Assembly: GCA_016930015.1 (NCBI GenBank)
Contig: JAFGHR010000038.1
Span: forward strand, 16,405-80,404
Direction of reading: 5' to 3'
DNA length: 64,000 bases
Source: Anaerolineae bacterium
GTDB lineage: Bacteria; Chloroflexota; Anaerolineae; Aggregatilineales; Aggregatilineaceae
Made by a program: the position numbers and the translations under genes. Each line of letters begins with the position of its first letter. Within the stretch, counting starts at the first letter, position 1. Positions 1 through 9,640 of this stretch are shown here, in pieces. The notes below the pieces were generated by a model. The model did not search any database and was not told where the DNA came from. It saw only the letters and a program-made list of their open reading frames with translations.

Positions 1-1221
1 GCCGATTACGAGGTCTGCGCCGTCAGAGTAAACCCAGTGGCAGTCACCGACCAGTGATTCGGATGTCGGTGTTGTCGTTTCGCTGTAACCGCCGCTGTAT
101 ACCGCGCTGCTCATGCCCGGCGCAAGCTCGGCGGCGGTCGCCGGGTCGAACGTTTCGCCTTCGGTGATCGCACGTGTCAGACCGGGCACGGCGCCCAGGT
201 CATCAGCCGGAGCCGGGTCAGCCGGTGGAGCGGCGGCTTCCAGCCCGTCAAGTGGCACCGTAGTTTGCATACCGGGCCGCACCGTTACCGTTTTGTCGAA
301 CGCGGTAACAGCGATCTCGCCGTTTAACCCGCTGACCGACAGGTCGCCGTTTAACGCGGCTTGCAGGAACCCGGCGCTGGCGAATTCCAGTTCGACGCCG
401 TTGACCATCACGTGCGCGCGCTGTCCCGCCGGTGATTTTACAAGCAGGCCGTCCGGCGTATCATCACACTGGCCGGTATTGCCGCTTTCGAGCAAAAATG
501 CCTGCATCGGACGGGTATATGTCGCCCCGGCTTCGCCCGGCTCAACTTCCGACAGCGTGGTGATATCACAATTGACCGTGATCAGCGGCACATACACCCA
601 ACCCGGCGCACCGTCCAGATCGACTCTCAGCCAGTCACCCGCCGTGTTGCGTCCATTGGCGACCGCCGTGCTGCCGGCTTCGAGCACATCGACGACCCGG
701 TAATTGGTCCCCGGCCCGCTGCGCACGTTGATGTTATTGCCCTGGATGCTGATCTGGCACGTCGGCATAGCCGCCAGCGCCGGATCGACCGTGTTAGTGA
801 CTTCGGTGTCTCCAAACAACACAAACGTCATGGCTTGATCCCCGGCGTCGGGCAAATCCGCCTGGACCTTCATCATCGCCACGCCCCAGATGCCGGGTAA
901 CGGGTCGGCGGGTTTGGTGACCAGCGCTTGCAGGTCAACCAATGGGGCGATATCACCGTTTGTTTCGAACTGAATCCCGCTCACCCCCGGCTGGAACGTC
1001 GCGGTCACCAGCGTATGGCCGTAACACGCCTCGTTGAGCCCCATATCCGCGCAAAACGTCCCGATCGCGCTCAGCGCTTCATGAACCAACTGGTCACACG
1101 CATCCGACTGCGAGTGTACCGGCTGGGGCGGGGTACTCCCGGCGGCAGCAGCCAGCAGCACGACTCCGCACACCAGCCACACACGCAGCCAACGATATCG
1201 TGAAATGTGTCGTAACATCAT
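1..1221 (-). CDS. Secreted SH3b-domain protein with FecR-like region (partial, C-terminus beyond window)
   Basis: Not in the ORF track because it has no stop inside the window. On the minus strand the frame from an ATG ATG pair at 1221 is open all the way to base 1 (407 codons). A Shine-Dalgarno (AGGGGGA) lies just upstream. The protein begins with a signal peptide (hydrophobic WLVCGVVLLAAAAG) and a Cys-containing N-domain (SDACDQLV ... NEACYGHTL). An SH3b module (NINVRSGPGTNYRVVDVLE, GDWLRVDLDGAPGWVYVPL) and a FecR-like beta segment (GEIAVTAFDKTVTVRPG) follow. It is clearly paralogous to the next gene (1248-2729), 26 bases away on the same strand. SH3b modules commonly bind cell-wall or surface ligands. 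The ligand here is unknown and an extracytoplasmic role is inferred from the signal peptide. Confidence 0.88.
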   Translation of the reverse strand, partial: MMLRHISRYRWLRVWLVCGVVLLAAAAGSTPPQPVHSQSDACDQLVHEALSAIGTFCADMGLNEACYGHTLVTATFQPGVSGIQFETNGDIAPLVDLQALVTKPADPLPGIWGVAMMKVQADLPDAGDQAMTFVLFGDTEVTNTVDPALAAMPTCQISIQGNNINVRSGPGTNYRVVDVLEAGSTAVANGRNTAGDWLRVDLDGAPGWVYVPLITVNCDITTLSEVEPGEAGATYTRPMQAFLLESGNTGQCDDTPDGLLVKSPAGQRAHVMVNGVELEFASAGFLQAALNGDLSVSGLNGEIAVTAFDKTVTVRPGMQTTVPLDGLEAAAPPADPAPADDLGAVPGLTRAITEGETFDPATAAELAPGMSSAVYSGGYSETTTPTSESLVGDCHWVYSDGADLVIG

Positions 1222-1247
1222 GGTTCCCCCTGATACTCACTCAAATT

Positions 1248-2729
1248 CTACTTGGCGACACCTGTGCACACCGACGTCATTGTAATACCAGCACATTCTC
1301 CCGATGTCACCGTTGATGTTGATGTCCAATCGTATGTCGTGGGTGACGTGAAGGTCAGCGTTGGCTCCCAAACCGCTGTATCGTGCGAAATGGCTGCACT
1401 GTACGTCATACTACCCTGGTACTCGAAAGTATAGGATTCGCCTTCAACCCCATAGACAATACTCGATCCATCCTCGCTAAACGTGATGGTGACATCATAA
1501 ACCCCGACGTCACCCATCTGAACCGGATTACCCTGATGATCATTCCAATAACAATCATTGGTGACGACCAGATCAGTTATCGTACAGGTTTCGGTATAGT
1601 CACCGCTGGTGAAGCGGCTGACCGATGGCATGATGATCTCACCCGCCGTGCTGAAATCCAGCGGCTCACCGTACGCAACCGCACGCTGTAAGCCCGGCAC
1701 CGTCAGGAACTCGTCGATCACCTGCGGGTCTTCCGGTGGGCCGGACGCTTCCAACCCTTCCAGCGGGATGTCGGTCTTGAAACCTGGCTCCACGGTGACC
1801 GTTTTCCCGAATGCCGTTACCGCGATGCTGCCCTCGATCCCGCTGACCGTCAGCGCGTCGTCCGGCACCGCCGTCAGGAATCCCGCGCTGGCGAATTCCA
1901 TCTCGACCCCGTTGACCGATACGTGCGCCCGCTGCCCGCCCGGTGACTGGATCAACAGCCCGTCGGGCGCTTCGGCGCACGTGTCGTTTTCGCCGCTGCG
2001 CAGGGTGAATACCTGCATCGGGCGCACGACCGGCGCCGGTTCGGCCCCTTCTTCGATCACGGCCAGCGTATTGATATCACCGTCAACCGTCACCAGCGGC
2101 ACATACACCCAGCCCGGCCCGTCTTCCAGGTCAACCCGCAGCCAGTCGCCCGCCGCGTTACGTCCATTCGCTACCGCCGTACCACCTGATTCCAGCACGT
2201 TCACGATCCCGTAACTCGTGCCCGGTCCGCTGCGCACGTTGATTCCGCCGCCTGCATTCGTGATCGTGCACGTCGGCAGGCTGGCCTGTTCGGGATCGAC
2301 CCCGTTGGTAACTTCGGTATCACCGAACAGCACAAACGTCAAAGCCTGGTCCCCGGTGTCGGGCAGATCGGCCTGGACCTTTAGCATCGCCACGCCCCAC
2401 GTCCCCGCTTCCGGATCGGCGGGCCTGGTGACCAGCGCTTGCAGGTCCAGCAAGGGGGCAATATCGCCGCTTTTCTCAAAACTGACCCCCGCCGCGCCGT
2501 CCTGAAATGTGGCGGCAACCAGCGTATGCCCGTAACACGCCTCGTTGCGTCCCATCATGGCGCACGACGTGCCGATAACGTCCACTGCCTGCGTTACCAG
2601 CGTTGTGCACGCATCCGATTGTGATCGTGCCGTATCCAGCCCACCAACACCGGCCATCCCGCCTAACACGAGTACTGCCATCAAAACCACCGTGCCCACT
2701 CGCAAAACCATACGTGATCGTTTTTTCAT
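1248..2729 (-). CDS. Secreted SH3b-domain protein with FecR-like region
   Basis: The track ORF starts at 2918, but the ATG at 2729 is preferred. It has TAGGAG about 10 bases upstream and opens a clean signal peptide (KKRSRMVLRVGTVVLMAVLV, then cleavage near ARSQS), giving 493 aa. In order: a two-Cys N-domain (about 40-150), an SH3b module (about 153-218, INVRSGPGTSYGIVNVLE, GWVYVPL), and a FecR-like stretch (about 245-330, GSIAVTAFGKTVTVEPGFKT). The C-terminal Ser/Thr-rich beta domain has four Cys (ETCTITDL, NDCYWND, SGECAG, SVCTG), plausibly disulfide-bonded. It is upstream of its paralogue at 1-1221 and probably cotranscribed with it. The family is recognised only at domain level and no enzymatic motif is visible. 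Confidence 0.88.
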   Translation of the reverse strand: MKKRSRMVLRVGTVVLMAVLVLGGMAGVGGLDTARSQSDACTTLVTQAVDVIGTSCAMMGRNEACYGHTLVAATFQDGAAGVSFEKSGDIAPLLDLQALVTRPADPEAGTWGVAMLKVQADLPDTGDQALTFVLFGDTEVTNGVDPEQASLPTCTITNAGGGINVRSGPGTSYGIVNVLESGGTAVANGRNAAGDWLRVDLEDGPGWVYVPLVTVDGDINTLAVIEEGAEPAPVVRPMQVFTLRSGENDTCAEAPDGLLIQSPGGQRAHVSVNGVEMEFASAGFLTAVPDDALTVSGIEGSIAVTAFGKTVTVEPGFKTDIPLEGLEASGPPEDPQVIDEFLTVPGLQRAVAYGEPLDFSTAGEIIMPSVSRFTSGDYTETCTITDLVVTNDCYWNDHQGNPVQMGDVGVYDVTITFSEDGSSIVYGVEGESYTFEYQGSMTYSAAISHDTAVWEPTLTFTSPTTYDWTSTSTVTSGECAGITMTSVCTGVAK

Positions 2730-3072
2730 CTCGATTATGCTCCTAATTTTTGACGGTTTGTTATCTTTGACATGACCCGTTTGGGAACCAATCGCACAGC
2801 CAACGCAGTCGCACCGTGTACGCGGTGGGTGATAACGATGGTGCACATGCACAAAAGGTAGTTTTGCTCCGCGTCGCCAGTATCCGCTCAGGACTGCACG
2901 ACATTGCCCACCTTTCATTATAGGCGATTAACCGGCATCTCTCATCAAATTATGACACTTTTCACAAATTACCAGGCCGATTCGCCGTACTTTTCCCTGA
3001 TTCGAGGTATGGTTATAATCAGCGTATAGGTTAGTCCAACCCACCGGCCACTACTATCCAGCGAGAAACCAT
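2730..3072. promoter_or_regulatory. Divergent intergenic region with two candidate -10 boxes
   Basis: This 343-base gap separates the minus-strand SH3b pair from the plus-strand kinase gene. A perfect TATAAT at 3014-3019 points toward the kinase and would give a leader of roughly 45 bases. No good -35 box is visible at the usual spacing. A second TATAAT (plus-strand ATTATA, 2917-2922) faces the SH3b genes, also without a convincing -35. No open reading frame, tRNA or strong hairpin was seen. Confidence 0.4.
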
Positions 3073-6000
3073 ATGCTCTCAGCGGACCCACTCCTGAACC
3101 AGACATTAGGCGGGTGTGCCATCCTTGAACAGATCGGCGAGGGGGGCATGGCGACCGTGTACCGTGCCCAACGCGAATCCGACGAAGGGATCGTAGCCGT
3201 CAAAATCATCGCGCCCAAGCTGGCCAATGCCGCCGATTTTGCTGCCCGTTTCCGCCGTGAAGCGCGGTTGATGGCCTCGTTGGACCACCCGCACATCCTG
3301 CCGGTTTATGACTATGGCACGCAAGATAACCTGATCTATCTGGTCATGCGCCTGTTAGAAGGCGGGGCGCTGAACAAACACATCGCGGAACGGGCGTTTC
3401 CGCTCGAAGATGCCGTTCGTATTGTTGACCAGATCGCGGCGGCGCTGGATTACGCCCACGCACGCGGTATTATTCACCGTGACCTCAAGCCCGCTAACGT
3501 GCTCATGGACGCGGACGGCAACACCTATCTGACCGACTTTGGTATTGCCAAGTGGACCGAAGAAACAACCGGCCTGACGATGACCGGCATGTTGATGGGC
3601 ACGCCCGGTTACATGGCCCCGGAACAGTGGCGCACCGAACCGGTTGATCCACGCACGGACGTGTACGCGCTCGGCGTTATGGTCTTTGAAATGCTCAGCG
3701 GCAAAATGCCGTTTGACGCCGAAACCCCGTTCAGCCTGATGTACCGGCACCTGGACGAGCCGCCACCTGCTGTAACAAAAGTAAATGCCCGCCTGCCCAA
3801 AGGAGTCGATCGTGTGATCCGCCGGGCGATGGCCAAAATCCCGGACCGGCGCTACCCGTCGGCGGGAGCATTGGCGCTGTCGTTCCGTGAAACACTCGAC
3901 GAACCGGTATCGTTTACCTCGGCGTGGCCCACGCTTGACGACCAAACGGCCCCGCACATGGCAGCCGACACACGCCGCGCCATCAGCCGCGATGATACGC
4001 AGTTAGACGATACGTTTATCCAGCCCGGCACCGAAGAGCGTGAGGATACGTTTGTTCTGGAACGTGCCCCGGACGATGGCGGCACGATCCCGCCTGCTCG
4101 CGATGAGGACACGTATTACACCGAGGTTGGATTGGAGCGCGAAACGTACAACGCGATCGACGTGGGCGCCCGCACGCTGTTATCACGCGCCAGGGAAATC
4201 ATGCGCGAATCCGAGGGCGAAACCGCCGTGCTGGCCGGTGCGGTAGCGCACTATGTCGAAGACCTCCGCGAGCAGGCCAAAACCCGCCCCGCCGCCGAAC
4301 AGAGTCCGTACAAAGCGCTTGAATCCTACGATATCAGCGATAACCGCCTGTTCTACGGGCGCGAACAAGCTGTTGACGCGCTGCTGGCGCGTTCGCCTTT
4401 CCACCGGTTTACCGTGCTGCACGCCGAAAGCGGCGCCGGTAAGACCTCGTTGATCCGCGCCGGGGTGATGCCCCGCTTGCTGGCAGGCGGATTTTTGCCG
4501 CTGTATATCGCGGTGCGGCGCCGTCCTCCGCACGAGGCGATCAAGCGCATGCTGCTGCCCGATCCAACCACTGCGCCAGCGTTAACCGGCGCATCGCTGC
4601 ACGCGTACCTGAAACACATATCAGAAGCGACCGGCCCCAACCGTGAAATTTTCATTTTTATCGATCAATTTGAAACGTTCCTGACTGACGTGTTCACCGA
4701 TGAGCAGCGGTCCGAGTTCATCAGCGAGATCGCGGAATGCCTGGATGATCAACTGCTGCCGGTGCGGATCACGCTCGCCATGCGCACGGAATACTTCGGC
4801 CTGCTCGCCAGTTTCCAGCCGCACATCCCGCAGCCGTTCGCCCATGAATTTCTGCTGCGCTCGCTGTCGTTCGACGAAGCCCGGCGGGCCATGATCCTGC
4901 CCGTGCGTAACCAGGGCTACAATTACGACCCCGACGTGTCGGATATCATCCTTCAGGACCTGACCAACGACCGGGGCGAGATCGCGCCGCCGCAGCTTCA
5001 GCTTGTCGGCAGTGCGATGATCGACGCGCTGCCACCGGACCGGACCACCGTCACCCAGCAGGATTATATCGAGGCGGGCGGCGCGGCGGGCGTGTTACGC
5101 AGTTACCTGGAACGCCTGCTGGCCAATCTACCCGCCGCTACGCGCCGCCTGGCACAGGTCGTGATCGAGAGCCTGGTACGCGAAGACCAGACGCGCGACG
5201 TGCGCACGGCGGACAGTCTCCGCGCTGAGCTTGAAGTGCTCAACATTCCACCGGATCGCCTGGACGATGTTTTACACGCCCTGCGCGAAAACCACGTGTT
5301 ACGCGCCGTCGAAACGGACGAGGGCCTCGCGTATGAACTGGTACACGATTACCTGGCGATGCAAATTCAGCTTGATCCCCAGACGGCGGCCCGCAAAGCC
5401 GCCCAGGAACTGCTCGACCGGCGCGTGCGTGACTACGAACGTTACCAATCGCTGCTCACACGCCAGGAGATCGACGTGATCACCGCGCAGCGTGATCAAC
5501 TGCGCCTGAACGACACCGCCCACACCTTGATCACACGCAGCCAGGCCGTACAGCGCCGCCAGCGCCGGATCGCAATCGCGCTCAGCACGGCGGCAGTGCT
5601 GGGTTTGATCGGCGCCCTGGTGATCGGGTTGTTCGCTGCCGCACGCGAAAGCCAGAACCGGCAGGACCGGCTCAACAACGCCCAGACCGCCGAAGCACGC
5701 GTCAAGACGGAACGTGATACGGCGATGACTACCGAATCGCGCATGCTGGCCGATTTGGCGACTCAACAGCTTGGCATTGACCCGGTCGCCAGCCTGAATC
5801 TGGGCGTTCAGGCGCTGACTCCGCGTGACCGGCCCTACGTGCCGGAAGCCGAACTGGCCCTGAGTCAGGCGGTGCAGGCGTCCACCGAACGCGTGTATAT
5901 GCCCAGCGGCGGGCGCGTCTATGGGGCGGCGTGGAATACCACTAGCACGCGCGTGCTTTCGTGGAGCGCCGATCACACCGCGCGGGTATGGGATGCGGAA

Positions 6001-8220
6001 ACCGGCGATGAACTGCTGCGCCTGGACGATCACACCAGCGCCGTGATCACAGCCGCGTGGTCACCCGGTGAAACGCGCATTTTGACCGGTGACTACGACG
6101 GCGCCGCGCGGGTGTATGACGCCCAAACCGGCGCGCTGGTCGCCACCCTGGACGGGCACACCGATCATTTGGTGGGGGCGAGTTGGGATTCAGCCGGGAA
6201 GCGCGTGCTCACGTGGAGCGATGACGGTACGGCGCGCATTTGGAATGTATCCGGGGAAACACCGCCCACGGAATCCGTGATTGTGCTGGAAGGACACACC
6301 GCCGGGATCACGTTTGCGGCGTGGAGTCCCGACGACACACGTATACTGACGGCGGGCGCCGATTTTGACGTGCGCGCGTGGGATAGCAAAACCGGCGCAG
6401 AAATCGCGCTGCTGCGCGGCCATGTGAACCGGCTGCAAGGCGCGGCCTGGAACGCTGACGGCACGCAGATCGTCACGTATGGTGACGATATGTCGGCGCG
6501 GGTGTGGGATGCGGCTGCTGGCGATGTCCTGCTCACGCTGGAAGGCCATACCGACCGTGTGACGGCGGCGGTGTGGAGTCCCGACGAATCGCTGATCGCG
6601 ACGACCGGCTTTGATGGGATCGCTATCGTCTGGGACGCGGAAACCGGCGAGGAACGCGCCCGGCTGGCGGCTAACACTGTGCTCGATGGGGTAACCTGGG
6701 ACACGGCAGGCGCGCGCCTGCTGACTTTCGGTGAGCCGGACGGAGTCGGGATATGGAATGCTGATACCGGCGCGTTGATTTCCCTGCTGGGCGGTCACAC
6801 GGACACCGTGCTCGGCGCAGCGTGGAACACGGATGAAACGCTGATCCTGACGTGGAGCGAAGACGGTACCGCCCGCGTATGGGATACGACCGGTCCGGCA
6901 GCGCAGGAAATCGCGCAGTTCGTCGGCCACAACGACCGGCTCACCGGCGCGGCCTGGGATCGTGACGAAAACCGCATCTTGACCAGCGGCGCGGATGGAT
7001 CGGCGCGCATCTGGGCCGTGTTTGACGGCGGAATCCCGGCGGGGAACGGTGAAGAACAGCGTTTTGTTGTTAATCCCGCCGATCCGGCTGCGGGCGGGCA
7101 CGTATTTGACGCCGTGTGGTCAGCCGGTGAATCACAGGTCGTTACCGCCCACCAGGACGGTACGATCCGCGTGTGGGATGCCGCCACGGGCGAACAGCTC
7201 CGGCAGTTGGATGGGCACACCGACCAGGTTGAGCGCTTAGCGTGGTCACCGGACGGCACCCGCCTGTTATCCGCGAGCGTTGACGGCACGGCGCGCCTCT
7301 GGGATATGCAGACCGGCGGCGCGCTGGCGATCCTGGATCACGCGGCCCCGGTGATCTGGATCGCGTGGAACACCGGCGGCACACGTATCCTGACCGGCAG
7401 CGAAGATACAACGGCGGCGCTGTGGGATGCCGCTACCGGCGCGATGTTGCAGCGCTTCGAGGGGCACAGCGGCACGATTGCCAGCGCGGCCTGGAATGCT
7501 GACGAAACGCGCATTCTCACGGCCAGCAACGATGGTACACTCCGGCTGTGGGACGCCGCATCGGGTGACACGCTGAACACGATCACGGTATCCGACCTGC
7601 CGCTGTTGGGCGGCGTGTGGAGCGCTGACGAAACGCGGGCGCTGGTGTGGGGCTTCGACGGCATGGCGCACGTGATCGATCTCACGACCGGCGACACACT
7701 GGTGAGTCTGCAAGGACACACGGATTGGGTGGTCCGGGCGCTGTGGAACGCTGATGAGAGCCGGGTGCTGACCGTCAGCAGCGATACCACCGCGCGCCTG
7801 TGGGACAGCGCGACCGGGACGGAAATCCAGCGGTTCGAAGGGCACACCGACAGCGTGATCGGCGCGGCGTGGGACGCGGCTGAGACTCGCATCCTGACGT
7901 GGAGCGTAGACGGGTCGGCGCGCGTGTGGGATGTGGACTCCGGTCAGGATGTGCTGCGGCTGCAAGGGCACGCCGGGCGAATCTGGTCGGCGGCCTGGGA
8001 CACCGGTCACACGCGGATTCTGACGGCCAGCGATGACGGCACGGCGCGTATCTGGACCGCCTGGCCCGATCTCGACAGCCTGCTCCATGCCGCCAGTGAG
8101 TTGATCACCCGCCCGCTGAGTGATGATCAACGTGAGCAGTTTTTCCTGCCTCAAACGGAAACACCCCCAACCCCGACCAGTCCTCCACCTACGGCGTCCC
8201 CGGCATCAGTATTATCCTGA
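3073..8220 (+). CDS. Ser/Thr protein kinase - nSTAND ATPase - WD40 repeat fusion protein
   Basis: 1715 aa. Residues about 15-280 are a complete Hanks-type kinase: glycine loop GEGGMATVYRA (about 22), catalytic Lys in VAVKII (about 44), HRDLKPAN (about 135), DFG (about 155) and MAPEQW. An Asp/Thr-rich linker with repeated DDT and EDT motifs (about 310-370) may hold phosphosites. Next is a STAND-type NTPase with Walker A AESGAGKTS (about 451) and an acidic Walker B-like strand FIFIDQFE. A single membrane segment follows (about 832-856). Then come 17 WD40-like repeats and a Pro/Thr-rich tail. The family fits signal-dependent oligomeric scaffolds, with a cytoplasmic kinase and probably an exported propeller region. 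Promoter TATAAT lies 54 bases upstream. No partner gene is adjacent, and the PP2C at 34393-35697 is the only phosphatase in view. Confidence 0.95.
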   Translation: MLSADPLLNQTLGGCAILEQIGEGGMATVYRAQRESDEGIVAVKIIAPKLANAADFAARFRREARLMASLDHPHILPVYDYGTQDNLIYLVMRLLEGGALNKHIAERAFPLEDAVRIVDQIAAALDYAHARGIIHRDLKPANVLMDADGNTYLTDFGIAKWTEETTGLTMTGMLMGTPGYMAPEQWRTEPVDPRTDVYALGVMVFEMLSGKMPFDAETPFSLMYRHLDEPPPAVTKVNARLPKGVDRVIRRAMAKIPDRRYPSAGALALSFRETLDEPVSFTSAWPTLDDQTAPHMAADTRRAISRDDTQLDDTFIQPGTEEREDTFVLERAPDDGGTIPPARDEDTYYTEVGLERETYNAIDVGARTLLSRAREIMRESEGETAVLAGAVAHYVEDLREQAKTRPAAEQSPYKALESYDISDNRLFYGREQAVDALLARSPFHRFTVLHAESGAGKTSLIRAGVMPRLLAGGFLPLYIAVRRRPPHEAIKRMLLPDPTTAPALTGASLHAYLKHISEATGPNREIFIFIDQFETFLTDVFTDEQRSEFISEIAECLDDQLLPVRITLAMRTEYFGLLASFQPHIPQPFAHEFLLRSLSFDEARRAMILPVRNQGYNYDPDVSDIILQDLTNDRGEIAPPQLQLVGSAMIDALPPDRTTVTQQDYIEAGGAAGVLRSYLERLLANLPAATRRLAQVVIESLVREDQTRDVRTADSLRAELEVLNIPPDRLDDVLHALRENHVLRAVETDEGLAYELVHDYLAMQIQLDPQTAARKAAQELLDRRVRDYERYQSLLTRQEIDVITAQRDQLRLNDTAHTLITRSQAVQRRQRRIAIALSTAAVLGLIGALVIGLFAAARESQNRQDRLNNAQTAEARVKTERDTAMTTESRMLADLATQQLGIDPVASLNLGVQALTPRDRPYVPEAELALSQAVQASTERVYMPSGGRVYGAAWNTTSTRVLSWSADHTARVWDAETGDELLRLDDHTSAVITAAWSPGETRILTGDYDGAARVYDAQTGALVATLDGHTDHLVGASWDSAGKRVLTWSDDGTARIWNVSGETPPTESVIVLEGHTAGITFAAWSPDDTRILTAGADFDVRAWDSKTGAEIALLRGHVNRLQGAAWNADGTQIVTYGDDMSARVWDAAAGDVLLTLEGHTDRVTAAVWSPDESLIATTGFDGIAIVWDAETGEERARLAANTVLDGVTWDTAGARLLTFGEPDGVGIWNADTGALISLLGGHTDTVLGAAWNTDETLILTWSEDGTARVWDTTGPAAQEIAQFVGHNDRLTGAAWDRDENRILTSGADGSARIWAVFDGGIPAGNGEEQRFVVNPADPAAGGHVFDAVWSAGESQVVTAHQDGTIRVWDAATGEQLRQLDGHTDQVERLAWSPDGTRLLSASVDGTARLWDMQTGGALAILDHAAPVIWIAWNTGGTRILTGSEDTTAALWDAATGAMLQRFEGHSGTIASAAWNADETRILTASNDGTLRLWDAASGDTLNTITVSDLPLLGGVWSADETRALVWGFDGMAHVIDLTTGDTLVSLQGHTDWVVRALWNADESRVLTVSSDTTARLWDSATGTEIQRFEGHTDSVIGAAWDAAETRILTWSVDGSARVWDVDSGQDVLRLQGHAGRIWSAAWDTGHTRILTASDDGTARIWTAWPDLDSLLHAASELITRPLSDDQREQFFLPQTETPPTPTSPPPTASPASVLS
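5899..8064 (+). repeat. 17 tandem WD40-like repeats within the kinase gene
   Basis: Counting the recurring GHT...AAW...TRILT...DGTARVWD unit gives 17 copies of about 40-50 codons each. Copies 6, 7, 9, 10 and 14 are the most divergent, with WD lost or replaced by IW or VID. Seventeen does not divide into equal 7- or 8-bladed propellers, so at least one propeller is irregular or some units are degenerate. The high similarity between units explains the long spurious antisense ORFs listed over this stretch. Confidence 0.85.
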
Positions 8221-8313
8221 TGTTGTGAAAAACCGCTGCGAGTTTTGGGCAAAATCTGCACGAGGGTATAAGCTTGCCGGATTGTATCTTGCGTGCATCA
8301 CCGGGATAATTAC

Positions 8314-9531
8314 ATGGCTGCTTCAGCAACACGGCGAACGCGCCCCGACGGGCTGTTGTTCATCGCTTTTTACGCGTTTATTGTTATTGGTATGCCTGGC
8401 GGGCTGCTCAATATCGCGTGGACCTACATTCAAGAGTCATTTGATATGCCGCTTGATGCACTGGGCATCCTGCTGACAGCGAGCATGACCGGCAATCTGA
8501 CCGTGGCCTTTGCCAGCGGACGCCTCATCAGCCGGTTTGGGGCGGGTACGTTTCTGCTGGCCGGAAGCCTGTGCGGTGGCGTGGGGGCAGCCGGGTTTGC
8601 GCTGTCACCGGCCTGGATTACGCTGCTGCTCGCTGCGTTTTTAAGCGGCATGGGTTCCGGGAGCATTGATACGGGGATCAATACGTTTGTTTCGTCACGG
8701 TACAGCACCAGCCATCTCAACTGGGTGCATGCGTGCTTCGGTGTCGGGCTGACGATTGGGCCGCCCATCGTCACGTTTACGGTGATCAACCTGGAGCAAA
8801 GCTGGCGCTGGAGTTACGCGGTGATTGTCGCGGCGCAACTGGCGCTGGGAACGCTGCTTTTTTTGACGCGCGCCCGCTGGAATGCCGTGGATTTTGCTGA
8901 CGATGACACCGTATCGTCGCGCTTCGGTGCGCGGGCGCGCGAAACACTCGCTATTCCGGTCGTGTTATTAGGCGTTTTGCTGTTTGCGATCTACGGCGGT
9001 GTGGAAATGGGTGTCGGCCAGTTATCCAACACCCTGCTGGTTGACAGCCGGGGCGTGAGCCAGCAAAATGCCGGTTTCTGGATCAGCGTGTATTGGGGGA
9101 GTTTCACAGTCGGGCGCTTTGTCATCGGTGCCATTGCCGACCGCATCAACAGCCGCGTGCTGCTGCGTACCAGTATACTGGGGGTAGTGCTGGGTACGAT
9201 TTTGCTGGCATTGAACATCACAAACAGTATGAGTGTGCTCGCGCTGGCCTTGATCGGTGTGGCCCAGGCGCCGATGTTCGCCACGTTGATCGCTGAAACG
9301 CCCGACCGGGTCGGCAGGCGTCACACGGCTAACACGGTTGGTTTTCAGGTCGGCGCGGCAGGGCTGGGCGGAGCACTTCTGCCGGGGCTGGCCGGTATCC
9401 TGGGGGCAAACATCGATCTGGAAGCCATCGCCATTTTCTTTGTTTTCAATGCGATCGCTATACTGGCGATTTACGAAATCATGCTCCACCGCGAGGATCA
9501 AGCCGCAGCCGTACCTGCCGCTGCCGACTAG
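8314..9531 (+). CDS. Major facilitator superfamily permease
   Basis: About 405 aa with 12 predicted hydrophobic segments and a poorly charged, Gly/Ala-rich sequence typical of MFS carriers. The loop after TM2 carries GRLISRFGAG, a variant of the MFS loop 2-3 motif, and GRFVIGAIADRI repeats it in the second half, as expected for two six-helix bundles. The track start is a GTG at 8293. The ATG seven codons later (8314) is chosen because neither has a strong Shine-Dalgarno and ATG is more usual. The overall style resembles FucP-like sugar permeases, but no substrate can be assigned. It lies about 90 bases after the kinase gene and could be cotranscribed, and it is convergent with the OsmC gene. 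Confidence 0.88.
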   Translation: MAASATRRTRPDGLLFIAFYAFIVIGMPGGLLNIAWTYIQESFDMPLDALGILLTASMTGNLTVAFASGRLISRFGAGTFLLAGSLCGGVGAAGFALSPAWITLLLAAFLSGMGSGSIDTGINTFVSSRYSTSHLNWVHACFGVGLTIGPPIVTFTVINLEQSWRWSYAVIVAAQLALGTLLFLTRARWNAVDFADDDTVSSRFGARARETLAIPVVLLGVLLFAIYGGVEMGVGQLSNTLLVDSRGVSQQNAGFWISVYWGSFTVGRFVIGAIADRINSRVLLRTSILGVVLGTILLALNITNSMSVLALALIGVAQAPMFATLIAETPDRVGRRHTANTVGFQVGAAGLGGALLPGLAGILGANIDLEAIAIFFVFNAIAILAIYEIMLHREDQAAAVPAAAD

Positions 9532-9550
9532 CCAAATAGTTGCAACAAAC

Positions 9551-9582
9551 CGCCGGGCTGAGTGATCATATTCAACCCGGCG
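9551..9582. terminator. Inverted repeat between convergent genes, probable terminator
   Basis: CGCCGGG (9551-9557) pairs with CCCGGCG (9576-9582) across an 18-base loop, between the MFS gene (plus) and the OsmC gene (minus). Read on the minus strand, the stem is followed by the moderately T-rich GTTTGTTG, so it fits best as the terminator of the OsmC gene. There is no strong T-run on either side. Confidence 0.45.
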
Positions 9583-9640
9583 TGCCCCATCGTACATCAG
9601 AGTCACCTAACCGTGGGGTCCCTGTTGGTGTTATTCGTTT

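Noticed and set aside
113-1203. Plus-strand ORFs 113-703 and 928-1203 and minus 627-824
   Set aside because: They lie opposite or out of frame to the partial SH3b gene that is open from 1221 to the window edge and matches its paralogue.
6165-8154. Long antisense ORFs over the WD40 repeats (e.g. 6190-7101 and 7267-8154, minus)
   Set aside because: They mirror the repeated codon pattern of the sense gene, are rich in Arg/Pro/His, overlap each other in several frames and have no ribosome sites.
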